A stretch of 33,850 nucleotides of DNA, taken from IMG/VR virus record IMGVR_UViG_3300045579_000116, positions 1 through 33,850 of that record. One strand, written 5' to 3'. The notes under the pieces are model-generated. The model made no database searches, had not been told where the DNA came from, and saw only the letters and a program-made list of their open reading frames with translations. The stretch comes from a virus. Position 1 is the first letter of the stretch. Each line of letters begins with the position of its first letter. Of this stretch, positions 16,679-25,984 are shown in pieces. The translations under genes were made by a program, and so were the position numbers.

Positions 16679-17713
16679 ATGCTAACGCTCACCGTCGCTC
16701 TCGACTCTGGACTCGTCTACGTTGGTGGTCTCCGCCGCTCTGACGACCAGGAGGTGTTGCTCCGCAACGGGGACGTGATCCCAACCGCCATCGAGTTTCG
16801 CAGCACCATCTCGAGCACCTCGACGGTCGACATGGGCTCATCCACGGGCCTCAGGTTGACCGTGAAACCGAAGGGTGACTTTGACGCTAACCCTCTCCTC
16901 TCGTTTGCCAGCTGGACCCGCACGGTGACGGGCTCAACCGTTGACTACCGAGCGACGCTCAACACGGCCTCAGGTGAGATTGACCGCCTTCTCGGCATCG
17001 ATCCCTACGACTCCGCCGAGGTCGTGGCCATCCAGACGACAGCCACCACGGCGAACGGAGTTTACTTCGATCTTGCTGACTCGGTCGGACCGGTGCGGGT
17101 TTGGATGGGCACCTCATCCTCGACGGGACCAGAGGCACCCGCTGATGGCCGGCTCATCAAGGTTACCACGCTCGGAACCGAGAATGCGTCAGCGATGGCC
17201 GCGAAGATTGCGACCGCTCTCGATGCGGACTTGGCCTTCGTCGCTTCCTCATCCGCCGACATCGTGACCGTGGCCGCGTCGACATTTGGCCAACGTCAGG
17301 CACCGCACTGCCGGTCATCTGGCTACGGTGTGACGGTGCTGGTGGCTGGCGGAGATGAGACGGTGACAGACCTCCCATCCGTGGTGCTCCAAGCGGAGAT
17401 TGCGTGGTCTTACTCTGGAAACCTGACGACGACTCAGGCACTTCGTTGGAAGGTCCAGAACACGAACCGCCGCGCATCGCAACCCGTTTCGCTCCCTTTT
17501 TTCGACACGTCCAACATCGCCGCGACAGCTGTGCAATTTGTCGCTCAGGGCCTCACATCACCCCAGCAAGCTCAGGCTCGAGCGAACATTGGTGCCGGAG
17601 CCGCGATCGCTGGCACAGGCGCGGACGGTGACGTGGTCGGCGTCGTCGGAGGTGTGACGACCTACACGACGCTTGCCGCTTTGGGCGCATCAGTTGACGG
17701 TGGCCAAGTTTAA
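16679..17713 (+). CDS. Tail fibre/receptor-binding-type protein
   Basis: 344 aa. The N-terminal 115 residues are beta-rich (LTVALDSGLVYVGGL; STGLRLTVKPKGDF), similar in style to BppU-like N-terminal domains of fibre proteins. Residues 130-230 include an AMAAKIATALDADLAF helix and strands. Near the C-terminus, GLTSPQQAQARANIGAG is a widespread phage fibre motif. No catalytic motif is seen. Together with the next three genes it forms a run of fibre-like proteins. Confidence 0.65.
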   Translation: MLTLTVALDSGLVYVGGLRRSDDQEVLLRNGDVIPTAIEFRSTISSTSTVDMGSSTGLRLTVKPKGDFDANPLLSFASWTRTVTGSTVDYRATLNTASGEIDRLLGIDPYDSAEVVAIQTTATTANGVYFDLADSVGPVRVWMGTSSSTGPEAPADGRLIKVTTLGTENASAMAAKIATALDADLAFVASSSADIVTVAASTFGQRQAPHCRSSGYGVTVLVAGGDETVTDLPSVVLQAEIAWSYSGNLTTTQALRWKVQNTNRRASQPVSLPFFDTSNIAATAVQFVAQGLTSPQQAQARANIGAGAAIAGTGADGDVVGVVGGVTTYTTLAALGASVDGGQV

Positions 17714-17728
17714 CAACATCAAGATATT

Positions 17729-18865
17729 ATGCCGAACACGATCCAACTTAAACGCCGCACGACCTCAACGGGCGTGTCAGGCATCACGCTCGCAACTGGT
17801 GAGCTACTCTTTCAAGAGTTTGATAACCAGCTACTCATCAAAAAGTCCAATGGGGACATCGTTCCGGTGGGTGGCGAGGGCACTGCCACCGCCGAAGGGA
17901 TGGTCACGACGGCCAACCGCAACCAGACGATTCAAGGGACGAAGACGGTCTCGGGGACGTTGAACATCACTGGAGCACTCCAGATCGGTGGGACGCAGGT
18001 GACCGTCGACGCCGCCGAGTTGAACAAGCTCGACGGGGTGACGGCAACGACCGCCGAACTCAACACCGTCGCAGGTGTGACGGCTGGCACCGCGAGCGCG
18101 AACAAGGCTCTCGTGGTTGACGCGTCGAAGAACCTGACACTCGGTGCCGGGCTGATCTCGACGACCGGAGTGCCGACCGCGGACGCTCATCTCGCAAATA
18201 AAAAGTACGTCGATGACGTCGCACAAGGACTTGATGTCAAGGCATCGGCGCACGTCGCAACGACCGAGGCACTACCTGCTTGCACCTACAACAACGGATC
18301 CAGCGGAGTCGGAGCAACGCTCACAGCAGATGCCAACGGAGCACTCACCATTGACTCTCACGCGGTCAACGCGGGAGAATACGTGCTCGTCAAAAACCAA
18401 GTCGCAGGGCTCCAGAATGGCCTCTACACGGTCACGAGTGCAGGCGCCGCCGATGGCCCATTCATCCTGACCCGCCGCACGGATGCTGACAGCGGCACCG
18501 AGTTGAGTGCTGGTTCATTCGTCTTCATCGAGCAGGGGAGTTCCAACGCATCAACGGGTTGGGTGGTTTCCACGTCAGGCGCGATCACGATCGGGACGAC
18601 GGCCATCACGTTCACGCAGTTCTCGTCGGCTGGCGTGGCTGACGCTGGTGATGGTCTCCAAAAGAGTGGCACGACGCTCTCGGTCAAAACCGTATCGTCG
18701 AGCCGGATCGCCGTCTCATCGAGCGGTGTCGACTTGGCCACCTCGGGTGTCACCGCCGCGTCAAATCAGGTGCTCTTCACGGTCGACGCTTACGGAAGGG
18801 TGACGAGTGCAACAAACTCGATTCCTGCCTCAGCAGGGATTTCCATCGACTGCGGAGACCTCTAA
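17729..18865 (+). CDS. Tail fibre protein
   Basis: 378 aa. The N-terminus, IQLKRRTTSTGVSGITLATG then ELLFQEFDNQLLIKKSNGDI, is the common phage fibre opening in which a small beta element carries a GEL-x-F-x-x-x-x-x-LxI pattern. It contains VDAAELNKLDGVTATTAELN, a fibre motif, and a middle domain with GEYVLVKNQVAGLQNGLYTV seen in many fibre or lyase-associated proteins. The C-terminal 100 residues are Ser/Thr/Val-rich and probably form a trimeric stalk. There is no Shine-Dalgarno sequence; the leader is AT-rich. Confidence 0.78.
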   Translation: MPNTIQLKRRTTSTGVSGITLATGELLFQEFDNQLLIKKSNGDIVPVGGEGTATAEGMVTTANRNQTIQGTKTVSGTLNITGALQIGGTQVTVDAAELNKLDGVTATTAELNTVAGVTAGTASANKALVVDASKNLTLGAGLISTTGVPTADAHLANKKYVDDVAQGLDVKASAHVATTEALPACTYNNGSSGVGATLTADANGALTIDSHAVNAGEYVLVKNQVAGLQNGLYTVTSAGAADGPFILTRRTDADSGTELSAGSFVFIEQGSSNASTGWVVSTSGAITIGTTAITFTQFSSAGVADAGDGLQKSGTTLSVKTVSSSRIAVSSSGVDLATSGVTAASNQVLFTVDAYGRVTSATNSIPASAGISIDCGDL

Positions 18866-18874
18866 TCTCGGGGG

Positions 18875-20629
18875 ATGCCGAACTTCATCCGCCAACTCCG
18901 AAAGGCCACGTCGGGAACCCCTCCAATCGAGGGCATTCCGTCGGGCGTCCTGATCGTTAACACAGCAGACCAAACGCTCTCGTTCCCGAACGCAGCGGGG
19001 AATGGATGGGTGACGTTTCAAGCGGGGGCGTCGGCGCCATCGTTTGCACTGCAACAGTTTACGTTCACTGGAAACGGAGCGCAGACGGTCTTCACCACGA
19101 CGTCCACCGACTCGACGGACGACCATTTCGTCGTGGCCATCGGTGGTGTCTTCCAAACCGCTGGCGATGACTACACGGTCGCAGCTGGCGTTGTGACGTT
19201 TACGAGCGCACCTCCGAGCGGGGAGAAGATCAACATCCTCGTGGCGTCCGGCGGAGTTGCTGGGCCGCAGGGTCCGATTGGCGCGACTGGTGTCGGATCG
19301 CAAGGGCCGGTCGGTGCAACTGGAGTTGCTGGCGAAATCGGCGCAACGGGACCTAGTGGAGCAGATGGGGCCACCGGCATCGCTGGACCACAAGGTGCGA
19401 CTGGACACGTTGGCGCATCGGGCGCAACGGGACCATCTGGACCGCAAGGCGAAGTGGGAGCACCGGGGCCGACTGGACCGCAAGGCGAACCGGGATCACC
19501 TGGAGGTGCAACAGGTGCCACTGGCCCATCGGGGGCCGTCGGCGAGCAAGGGCCGCAGGGCAACGTCGGCGAGGCTGGGCCAACTGGCGCAACAGGGCCT
19601 AGCGGGGACGTTGGACCCACGGGTGTTGACGGGCAGGTCGGAGCAACAGGTGTCGCAGGTCCAAGCGGAGAGCAAGGACCTTCGGGGCCAGCGGGAGATG
19701 CAGGCGCTACAGGGCCACTCGGCGCAACAGGTGCAACAGGCGCAACAGGTGCATCGGCACTTTGGAACTACACCGCCGCTTTTGACCTCGGAGTCAGCTA
19801 TGCTGTTGGAGATTTGGCGACCTACGAGGGAAACCTTTGGTATCGCACCGATGCAAACGGCGGCAACACCGGCGACATCCCAAGCACGATGTCCGCATTC
19901 TGGGACTTGATCGCGAGCCGTGGAGCAAATGGAGCAGCTGGCAATGACGGCGCAACAGGTGTCGGCTCCACCGGTGCAACTGGTATCGCAGGCACCATTT
20001 TTTATGGGGGAACCGACGCACCCTCTCCATCGCTTGGCAAAGATGGTGACGTCTATTTTCAGGAGATGCCTGAGTCTGACAACTACGACGACGTGCAGAC
20101 GGTGTCGGTTTTTGTCAAAGCGTCCAACGAGTGGAATTCATCGCTCAACATGCGTGGTGGCCGCGGTGCCACTGGTGCCACTGGCGACGTTGGACCTAAA
20201 GGGGATCAGGGTTTTCCCGGTCCCGCAGGACCGAGCGGGATGCAGGGTCCCGAGGGAAATCCGGGCATGCCGGGACCGAGCGGGATGCAAGGTCCCGAGG
20301 GGCCACCCGGGTTTCCCGGGGACACCGGCGAACAGGGGCCAGAGGGGCCACGAGGTGCCACCGGACCAGTTGGTGATCCCGGAGCGACCGGCGCAACAGG
20401 ACCAGCTGGCATTGACGGCATCGACGGTGCGGTCGGTGCAGTCGGTGCAACTGGACCCGACGGCGAAAAGGGCGCCACGGGATCCACGGGGATCACCGGG
20501 GAGCAAGGCGCAACAGGCGCAACAGGACCCAACTGGACCGTCTCTGAGGAGACCCCATCAAACACCGTGGTGCCAGCGGGTTATTTCGATGCAGGAAACG
20601 GGAAGTTGGTGCCATTTTACACCGTATGA
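18875..20629 (+). CDS. Collagen-like tail fibre with inserted CBM-like domain
   Basis: 584 aa. An N-terminal beta domain (1-125) has [14 protein letters not shown] and [20 protein letters not shown], typical of fibres. Then comes a first block of Gly-X-Y triplets (about residues 127-293, one short break at GVGSQG), then [29 protein letters not shown] and FWDLIA (about 296-345), which resemble a carbohydrate-binding module of the CBM5/12 type. A short spacer leads to a second Gly-X-Y block (about 428-555) and a small C-terminal tip ([20 protein letters not shown]). Such triplets form triple-helical stalks. No lyase or peptidase motif is seen. Confidence 0.85.
   Translation: MPNFIRQLRKATSGTPPIEGIPSGVLIVNTADQTLSFPNAAGNGWVTFQAGASAPSFALQQFTFTGNGAQTVFTTTSTDSTDDHFVVAIGGVFQTAGDDYTVAAGVVTFTSAPPSGEKINILVASGGVAGPQGPIGATGVGSQGPVGATGVAGEIGATGPSGADGATGIAGPQGATGHVGASGATGPSGPQGEVGAPGPTGPQGEPGSPGGATGATGPSGAVGEQGPQGNVGEAGPTGATGPSGDVGPTGVDGQVGATGVAGPSGEQGPSGPAGDAGATGPLGATGATGATGASALWNYTAAFDLGVSYAVGDLATYEGNLWYRTDANGGNTGDIPSTMSAFWDLIASRGANGAAGNDGATGVGSTGATGIAGTIFYGGTDAPSPSLGKDGDVYFQEMPESDNYDDVQTVSVFVKASNEWNSSLNMRGGRGATGATGDVGPKGDQGFPGPAGPSGMQGPEGNPGMPGPSGMQGPEGPPGFPGDTGEQGPEGPRGATGPVGDPGATGATGPAGIDGIDGAVGAVGATGPDGEKGATGSTGITGEQGATGATGPNWTVSEETPSNTVVPAGYFDAGNGKLVPFYTV
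19255..19757 (+). repeat. Collagen-like Gly-X-Y repeat block 1
   Basis: DNA coding for more than 50 Gly-X-Y triplets, dominated by GAT, GPS, GPQ and GPT types, with one register break. The DNA is correspondingly repetitive (many ggcgcaacagg-like units), so assembly errors and length variation are possible. Confidence 0.85.
20155..20535 (+). repeat. Collagen-like Gly-X-Y repeat block 2
   Basis: Second triplet block in the same fibre. It has a short internal duplication ([11 protein letters not shown] occurs twice, about 20 residues apart) and more GFP, GPE and GPP triplets than block 1, so the two blocks are not recent copies of each other. Confidence 0.85.
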
Positions 20630-23616
20630 CGAAAGTTTCGAATAGCTTACTCAAGGACGCGGGCACGACGGGAAAGGAACTCATCACCGCGGCATCCGCA
20701 TCCGCCGCACGCTCAACCCTCGAACTCGGGACCGCTGCAACGACCGCTGCGTCAGATTACGCAGCCGCAAACCACACCCACTCGACGGCACAGATTAGTG
20801 GCCTTGCAACAGTGGCCATCTCAGGCTCTTACAATGACTTGACAAACAAGCCGACCTCAAGCGGGGTGACGTTTGCCAAAACAAAGGTCGTCGGAGTGGA
20901 CGCTGCAACCATCCAAGGTTGCATCGATCTTGTGACAGGTGCGACCGGACTCAACCAGACCCAGATCCTCATCCCGCCGGGCGTGTACGCCGAGAACTTG
21001 ACGCTCAAACCTTGCGTCTCGCTCGCGTCCACCGGAGGCAACAACGGGCAAGGGTCCGTCGTGAGGATCAACGGCTACCACACTTGCCAAGGGTCCGCGA
21101 CCGCTGGCGATTCCATCCTCGAGCTCAATGGTTTACGCTTCGACACCAACACCACCAACCCCGTTCTCACGCTGACGGCCAACGGGTCGACCAAGTTCTT
21201 GGTCCACATGCAGGATTGCATGGTTGGCAACTCCAACAGTTCGACGGCGGTGGTTGGCGTGCAGATCAACGCCAACGTGTCAGTCCGCGCTGCAAACGTG
21301 CGAAGCGTGGCCAACTCAACCGCCGGTGCAGGTGGCACTCACTGGGACGTCAACGGCGGAAGTCTCTACCTCGAGAGATGCTCGGGCGAGTTCGGGACTG
21401 GCGCGATCTTGATGCGCGGAACCAACGGAGCGCTCACACCTTACGTCGAGTGCAAATGGTCGAACTACATCACCAACGGCGCCAACGCCATCAGCATCAC
21501 GTCCGCCACGGCGCTGCTCACGATGGGATGGTCCGCGTTTCAAAATCTCGCGACGACGGGCAACGGCATCTCCATCGCCGCGGGCTCAGTTGCTGGAGTG
21601 TTCAACTCGACGTTCACGGTGGTTTCTGGTGCGTCAAACTACGTCGTGACGGGTGATGCGGGCTCTGTGCTGTACCAACAAAATAACAACTACAGCAACG
21701 CACCGTACGCGACTTACGAGACCAAAATCAATTCGCTGGTCACGCAATTCACTTATTCGCCGAGCCGGCTGAACCTAGGGCAGACCGCAACGCCGAGCGC
21801 ACCGAACGGGGGCGAGGCGTGGCTTTCGTCGTCCAATATCCTTACTTGGTACGGGCAGAACTCGACGCAGTACACAGCAGCCGCTTTGTCGGTGGCCAAC
21901 CAGTTCACCGCGCAGCAACAACTCAACAGCGGGCTCAAGCTAACAAGCTCGAGCGGACCGACGATCACCGCCGGGGCGAACACCCCGGAGGGAGCCGTGA
22001 CCGCGCCTGTTGGTTCACTTTTCCTCCGCACTAATGGAGCGGCCAACACGACGCTCTACGTAAAACAAACCGGCTCCGGCAACACTGGATGGACTGCCAC
22101 TGCACCGGCTGCCATTACGCAGTTGACCGGAGACGTGACAACCAGCACGGGTGGCGGATCTCAGGCAGCCACTCTCGCGACATTGGCGGGTCTGACAAGT
22201 GGTCAGTACGGCACCGCGTCGAGCGTGCCGCAGATTACGGTCAACGCAAAGGGGCTCACCACACTTGCCACCAATGTTGCCATCGCGATTACAACTGCTC
22301 AGGTAACAGGATTAAGCGCAACCGCTTTAGGAGCCATCACGCAACTCACAGGAGACGTGACAACGAGCACTGGCGGAGGATCACAAGCGGCAACGCTCAA
22401 GACTTTGTCCGGGCTCACGAGCGGGCAGTACGGAGGCGCCGCATCGGTGGCGCAGGTGACGGTCAACGAAAAGGGTTTGACCACCGCAGCCTCGAGCGTC
22501 CCGATTGCCATCACCACCGCTCAAATCACCGGCCTCAACGCGGCAGCCGTGCAGGCGCTGGCTCTGACGGGAGGAACGGTTTCCGGATCGCTTTCGGTGT
22601 TGACGACTGGCTCGGTCGCATCGTTGACCGCGACCCAATCCGCGACGGGGACAGGCTCAGGACTCACGGTCGACATCAACAACACCTCTTCAACCGCGGC
22701 TGCAGTCCGGATCACCAACCAAGGGCTCGGTGCCACTCTGCTCATTGAGGATTCGCCGAATCCGGATGCCACTCCGTTTATCATCACGACTTTGGGCAAC
22801 GTCGGAATCGGAACTTTAGCGCCCACCGCAAAAGTGGACATCGCTGCTGGAGACTACAGCAGCAACCAAAATTTTGGACTGCAAATCAGCACCTACAACC
22901 ACGAGTGGGTCAGCGCGGTTAAACTCAAGTCCGACACCTTTGGACAGTCGCGGCTTGCATTTGAGGTGCCGCTCAATCCAACAGGAGGGGTGCTTGAGGC
23001 GATGTCCATCGATGGTCAACATGGCAACGTCAGAATTGGCCAAGGTGCAAATTTTGCCCCAGCAACAGCACCCAAGCTCTACGCCATCGCATCCACTGCT
23101 TATGCAGCACTTAAAGCTGAGCAACTCTCAACAGGACCAACCATTGAGATCCTCAACACGACGGCAGCGACCACAGACTGTGTGACCATCACAAATCTGG
23201 GATCTGGAAACAGTCTCGTGGTCAATGACGACACGGTCCCAGACTCGACACGGTTTGCAATCTCCGCAAGTGGGCGGGTTGGTATTGGCACAACACCCGA
23301 TGCAACAGTGGCGCTCACCCTGGACTCGACGGGGATCAAGTTTTCCGACGGAAGCACTCAGGTCGGCGGGTTTTTTACGGGCTCAGCAACGTACGACGCG
23401 CCGTCGCTTGCAGCTGGTGCGTCGACCACCACCACCGTCACGTGCACTGGTGCGTTAACCAGCCACTTTGCTCAGGCGACTTTGTCGAGCAACACTGGTT
23501 TAACCATCAACGCGTTTGTCTCCGCGGCCAACACGGTGACCGTGCAACTCCGCAATGACACCGCATCGACCATCGACCTAGCGAGCGGAACGCTCAAGGT
23601 GCGCGCCTCTCAGTAA
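20626..23616 (+). CDS. Large tail fibre / spike, beta-helix type
   Basis: 996 aa, the largest protein of the window. The N-terminal 60 residues carry [20 protein letters not shown] and NDLTNKP, classic fibre motifs. Residues about 85-380 resemble a right-handed beta helix ([29 protein letters not shown], many Asn/Ser/Gly turns and evenly spaced strands), a fold used by host-polysaccharide-binding spikes. Residues about 496-643 are two tandem 74-residue repeats. The C-terminal third has [16 protein letters not shown] and [19 protein letters not shown], stalk-like motifs that often precede an S74 peptidase, but no S74 domain is visible. ATGA coupling ties it to the collagen-like fibre. Confidence 0.8.
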   Translation: MTKVSNSLLKDAGTTGKELITAASASAARSTLELGTAATTAASDYAAANHTHSTAQISGLATVAISGSYNDLTNKPTSSGVTFAKTKVVGVDAATIQGCIDLVTGATGLNQTQILIPPGVYAENLTLKPCVSLASTGGNNGQGSVVRINGYHTCQGSATAGDSILELNGLRFDTNTTNPVLTLTANGSTKFLVHMQDCMVGNSNSSTAVVGVQINANVSVRAANVRSVANSTAGAGGTHWDVNGGSLYLERCSGEFGTGAILMRGTNGALTPYVECKWSNYITNGANAISITSATALLTMGWSAFQNLATTGNGISIAAGSVAGVFNSTFTVVSGASNYVVTGDAGSVLYQQNNNYSNAPYATYETKINSLVTQFTYSPSRLNLGQTATPSAPNGGEAWLSSSNILTWYGQNSTQYTAAALSVANQFTAQQQLNSGLKLTSSSGPTITAGANTPEGAVTAPVGSLFLRTNGAANTTLYVKQTGSGNTGWTATAPAAITQLTGDVTTSTGGGSQAATLATLAGLTSGQYGTASSVPQITVNAKGLTTLATNVAIAITTAQVTGLSATALGAITQLTGDVTTSTGGGSQAATLKTLSGLTSGQYGGAASVAQVTVNEKGLTTAASSVPIAITTAQITGLNAAAVQALALTGGTVSGSLSVLTTGSVASLTATQSATGTGSGLTVDINNTSSTAAAVRITNQGLGATLLIEDSPNPDATPFIITTLGNVGIGTLAPTAKVDIAAGDYSSNQNFGLQISTYNHEWVSAVKLKSDTFGQSRLAFEVPLNPTGGVLEAMSIDGQHGNVRIGQGANFAPATAPKLYAIASTAYAALKAEQLSTGPTIEILNTTAATTDCVTITNLGSGNSLVVNDDTVPDSTRFAISASGRVGIGTTPDATVALTLDSTGIKFSDGSTQVGGFFTGSATYDAPSLAAGASTTTTVTCTGALTSHFAQATLSSNTGLTINAFVSAANTVTVQLRNDTASTIDLASGTLKVRASQ
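22111..22554 (+). repeat. Two tandem 222-bp repeats in the fibre gene
   Basis: Units 22111-22332 and 22333-22554, each 74 codons and in frame. Both start [20 protein letters not shown] and contain LTSGQYG, a VTVN/ITVN-x-KGLTT segment and an AITTAQ-V/I-TGL end. The DNA has diverged at many third positions, so the duplication is not recent. Confidence 0.85.
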
Positions 23617-23642
23617 ACGCGGACTGGCCTGCCTAAAGACTC

Positions 23643-23688
23643 AACCCCTAGGCTGGAGAGCATGACAACTCTCCACTGCCTAGGGGTT
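23643..23688 (+). promoter_or_regulatory. Hairpin enclosing the glycosyltransferase start codon
   Basis: AACCCCTAGGC (23643-23653) pairs perfectly with GCCTAGGGGTT (23678-23688), and GGAGAG (23655-23660) with CTCTCC (23669-23674). The 17 pairs are interrupted only by a 1 x 3 internal loop. The 8-base loop (23661-23668) holds the ATG of the next gene. GGAGAG is also the only Shine-Dalgarno-like sequence, and it is in the stem. No T run follows, so it is not an intrinsic terminator. A translation-control role is inferred. Confidence 0.75.
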
Positions 23689-24807
23689 CCTCACACGGTG
23701 ACGCATCCTGATTACTCCGCTTGTGCATTCACCCAGAAAGTCTTGAAGTTCTTGGAGATGTTCAAGGACTCGAGCGAGTACCGCACGATCCACTACGGAC
23801 ACCCAGACTCCATCACATCCGCTCACGAGCACGTCAACGTCACCTCTCGTGACATCCTGCAAGAGACCTACGGCGATTACGACTGGAGGAGAAACCAGTT
23901 CAAGCACTCGTCACAAGACCTTGCACATCGGGCGTTTAACCTCATCGCAGGAGAGGCAATCAAGCGACGGAAGAAGAAAGGCGACATCGTGCTGGCTTTC
24001 TGGGGTGGGACGCAGGAAGCGACTCACATCGCCAACGCTGAAAAGGATCTCATCATCGTCGAGCCGGGCATCGGCAGTGGCCATGCGTTCGCTCCTTTTC
24101 GCTGTTACGAGTCGTATCCGCTCCGCTCGGCATTCGTCGGGACTGAGGGCGTCTCCTACTGCAATCCAAAGTGGTACTGGAGGGTCGTGCCGAACTACTT
24201 CGACACGCGCAACTTTGACCCCACGCAAAAGCGAGAGGATTACGCGCTGTTCATCGGTCGCCTAGGCACGAACAAGGGATTGGACATCGCAATCGATGCG
24301 TGCAAGCGGATGGGGATTAGGCTCAAGGTCGCTGGCCAAGGAGGGCCCGAGGGCATCGGATTAAAGGAGTGGCCGGAGCACGTCGACTTCATCGGCTACG
24401 CTGGCATCGAGGAGCGCAAAGAGTTGATGGCCAAGGCTCAGTTCGGGTTTCTTCTCTCGACCTACTGGGAGCCGTTTGGCGGGACCGCTGTCGAGATGAT
24501 GCTCTCTGGGTGCGTTCCGATTTGCTCCGACATGGGTGCCATGACTGAGTACATAGTGGATGGCGTCAACGGGTTCCGGTGCTCGACGATGGGCGACATC
24601 CTGCGAGCGATCCGCATCGGCTACCGCATCGACCGAGCGAAGATGGTGGCGTTTGCTCAGGCGAATTTCTCGCTCGACGCGGTGAGACCAAAGTTCGAGC
24701 GAGCGTTTGCCGACTTCCGGGACGTGTTCAGCGGTGCAGGTTGGTATGAGGACCACAACCGGCCTTTCACGGTCGGCTACGGGTTGGATTACTCGCCACT
24801 CAGTTGA
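23662..24807 (+). CDS. Glycosyltransferase, GT-B fold, GT4-like
   Basis: 381 aa. The C-terminal half has the GT4-type signatures: YALFIGRLGTNKGLDIAIDA (about 193-212), RLKVAGQGG, and the nucleotide-sugar site STYWEPFGGTAVEMMLSG (about 268-285) with the two Glu residues spaced as in the E-x7-E motif, followed by VPICSDMGAMTEYIVDGVNG. The N-terminus MTTLHCLGVPHTV and CAFTQKVLKFLEMF resembles viral and bacterial GT-B proteins. It would move a sugar from a nucleotide donor to an unknown acceptor. It lies between the fibre genes and the lysis cassette, so virion proteins or host surface glycans are more likely targets than DNA, but this is inference. Its start is inside a hairpin loop. Confidence 0.85.
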   Translation: MTTLHCLGVPHTVTHPDYSACAFTQKVLKFLEMFKDSSEYRTIHYGHPDSITSAHEHVNVTSRDILQETYGDYDWRRNQFKHSSQDLAHRAFNLIAGEAIKRRKKKGDIVLAFWGGTQEATHIANAEKDLIIVEPGIGSGHAFAPFRCYESYPLRSAFVGTEGVSYCNPKWYWRVVPNYFDTRNFDPTQKREDYALFIGRLGTNKGLDIAIDACKRMGIRLKVAGQGGPEGIGLKEWPEHVDFIGYAGIEERKELMAKAQFGFLLSTYWEPFGGTAVEMMLSGCVPICSDMGAMTEYIVDGVNGFRCSTMGDILRAIRIGYRIDRAKMVAFAQANFSLDAVRPKFERAFADFRDVFSGAGWYEDHNRPFTVGYGLDYSPLS

Positions 24808-24823
24808 TGGCGGACAGTAGGGT

Positions 24824-25312
24824 GTGGACTGGAAATCATTGTTACCAACGATCGGACGGGCCCTAGGTGGCCCACTCGCAGGCATGGCCGTCGAGGCTGT
24901 CGGCAAAGCTATTGGGATCAGTGAGCCAACGAGTGCTAAGGTGCAAGATGCTCTCGACGGGAACACGCTCACCGACGCGCAGATCGTGGCATTACGCGAA
25001 GCCGACGCTCAACTGAAGGTGCGGATGCGCGAACTCGACATCGACCTCGAGAGACTGGCCACGCAGGACCGAGACAGCGCGAGGACGATGCAAGCGAAAC
25101 TGAACAGCCGCGTGCCAGCCGTGCTCGCTCTCGTCATCACGACCGGATTCTTCGGTGTCCTTGCCGGTCTGCTTACCGGACACTTTGACCTTTGGGACAA
25201 CGCGGGAATCACCATGCTCATCGGGTCACTGGCAACCTCCTGGGGCATGGTCGTCTCGTTTTATTACGGGTCAGCTGCAAACATTGGCGGGAGGCCACCG
25301 GAGAAGAAATGA
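24824..25312 (+). CDS. Holin-like membrane protein (3TM holin type)
   Basis: 162 aa with a GTG start (an in-frame TAG lies just upstream). The N-terminal half is soluble and helical, with an amphipathic LPTIGRALGGPLAGMAVEAV segment and an acidic-basic helix ending DIDLERLATQDRDSARTMQA. Two membrane segments follow: VPAVLALVITTGFFGVLAGL (about 106-125) and ITMLIGSLATSWGMVVSFYY (about 135-154). The DRDSAR motif before the first segment is common in phage holins of the 3TM / gene-transfer-agent type, which release endolysin. It is the first of four membrane proteins before the endolysin. Confidence 0.78.
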   Translation: MDWKSLLPTIGRALGGPLAGMAVEAVGKAIGISEPTSAKVQDALDGNTLTDAQIVALREADAQLKVRMRELDIDLERLATQDRDSARTMQAKLNSRVPAVLALVITTGFFGVLAGLLTGHFDLWDNAGITMLIGSLATSWGMVVSFYYGSAANIGGRPPEKK

Positions 25313-25638
25313 ACCTCAAGGAGTACGGCATCGACATCGCCTTTCTATGCGCCGGGCTTTTCGGGGCCGTCCTCACGACTGGAAAAAACGCCGCACGCAA
25401 CCTCGGGAGCACCATCTCCTCGCTCGTGGCCGGTGCCGCAGCCGCGAACTACCTCACCCCGGTCGTGGTGCAGCTGGTCAAGGTCGAGGGGGAACGCACG
25501 CAGTACGCAATCGCATTCCTCCTCGGGTTTGTTGGTCTTCGAGCCGTCGAGTTCGCAAGCCGCAAACTGATCCCACACTCCATCACCGAAGAACACCATG
25601 AACCCGAACCTGCTCACACTCGCAAACGGAGTCGCTAA
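25309..25638 (+). CDS. Small membrane protein in lysis cassette (holin-like)
   Basis: 109 aa from the ATGA-coupled start at 25309. Likely membrane segments are IDIAFLCAGLFGAVLTTG (about 7-24), TISSLVAGAAAANYLTPVVV (about 34-53) and YAIAFLLGFVGLRAVEF (about 65-81). The tail is hydrophilic, ending HTRKRSR. Three segments with a basic C-terminus fit a class I-like holin, but the preceding gene is a better holin candidate, so this may be a regulator, second holin or antiholin. The last 41 bases overlap the next gene. Confidence 0.65.
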   Translation: MNLKEYGIDIAFLCAGLFGAVLTTGKNAARNLGSTISSLVAGAAAANYLTPVVVQLVKVEGERTQYAIAFLLGFVGLRAVEFASRKLIPHSITEEHHEPEPAHTRKRSR

Positions 25639-25984
25639 CGCGCTGATAGCGTTGGGTGGGATTGCGTTTGTCCTGTTCGTCTTCGGGCGACCAGAGTCAA
25701 AAATCTACGAGTCTCCGAAGATTGCAAAGATGATGAAGCTCGGGCTTTCGCTCGTGTCGGTTGGGGCACTGCTCAACATCGTCACATTCTCAACGCCGCC
25801 GGTCTCGGAAATCGTGCTTAACTTCGGCCTCGGGCTCACCTTCGTGCTCGCCGCCGTGTGGCACTTTCAAACCTTTGTCCGCCATCAACAAACGAAAACC
25901 GATGAACTTCGAAAACTCAAACCCGCACGACATGCTCGTCGTACCAAGCGTCAACATCGCCGCGCTGATGCTCGGGTTGACTGA
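25598..25984 (+). CDS. Membrane protein in lysis cassette
   Basis: 128 aa with three likely membrane segments: GVANALIALGGIAFVLFVFG (about 11-30), MKLGLSLVSVGALLNIVTF (about 46-64) and EIVLNFGLGLTFVLAAVWHF (about 71-90). The last 35 residues are strongly basic (RHARRTKRQHRRADAR) and lie largely in the overlap with the next gene. Function unknown; the setting suggests lysis control. It starts 41 bases before the end of the preceding gene, and the overlap with the following gene is 83 bases. Confidence 0.6.
   Translation: MNPNLLTLANGVANALIALGGIAFVLFVFGRPESKIYESPKIAKMMKLGLSLVSVGALLNIVTFSTPPVSEIVLNFGLGLTFVLAAVWHFQTFVRHQQTKTDELRKLKPARHARRTKRQHRRADARVD

Noticed and set aside
19171-19620. Long Pro/Gly-rich open frame on the - strand (and a similar one at 20206-20565)
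   Set aside because: It is the mirror of the Gly-X-Y repeat on the + strand; its repeats follow directly from the collagen-like code and it has no own context.
19255-20535. CRISPR-like or minisatellite array
   Set aside because: The repeated DNA is explained by in-frame Gly-X-Y codons; there are no constant repeats with unique spacers.
23643-23688. Reading the glycosyltransferase hairpin as a Rho-independent terminator of the fibre operon
   Set aside because: No T run follows the right arm and the structure runs into codons 6-9 of the next gene.
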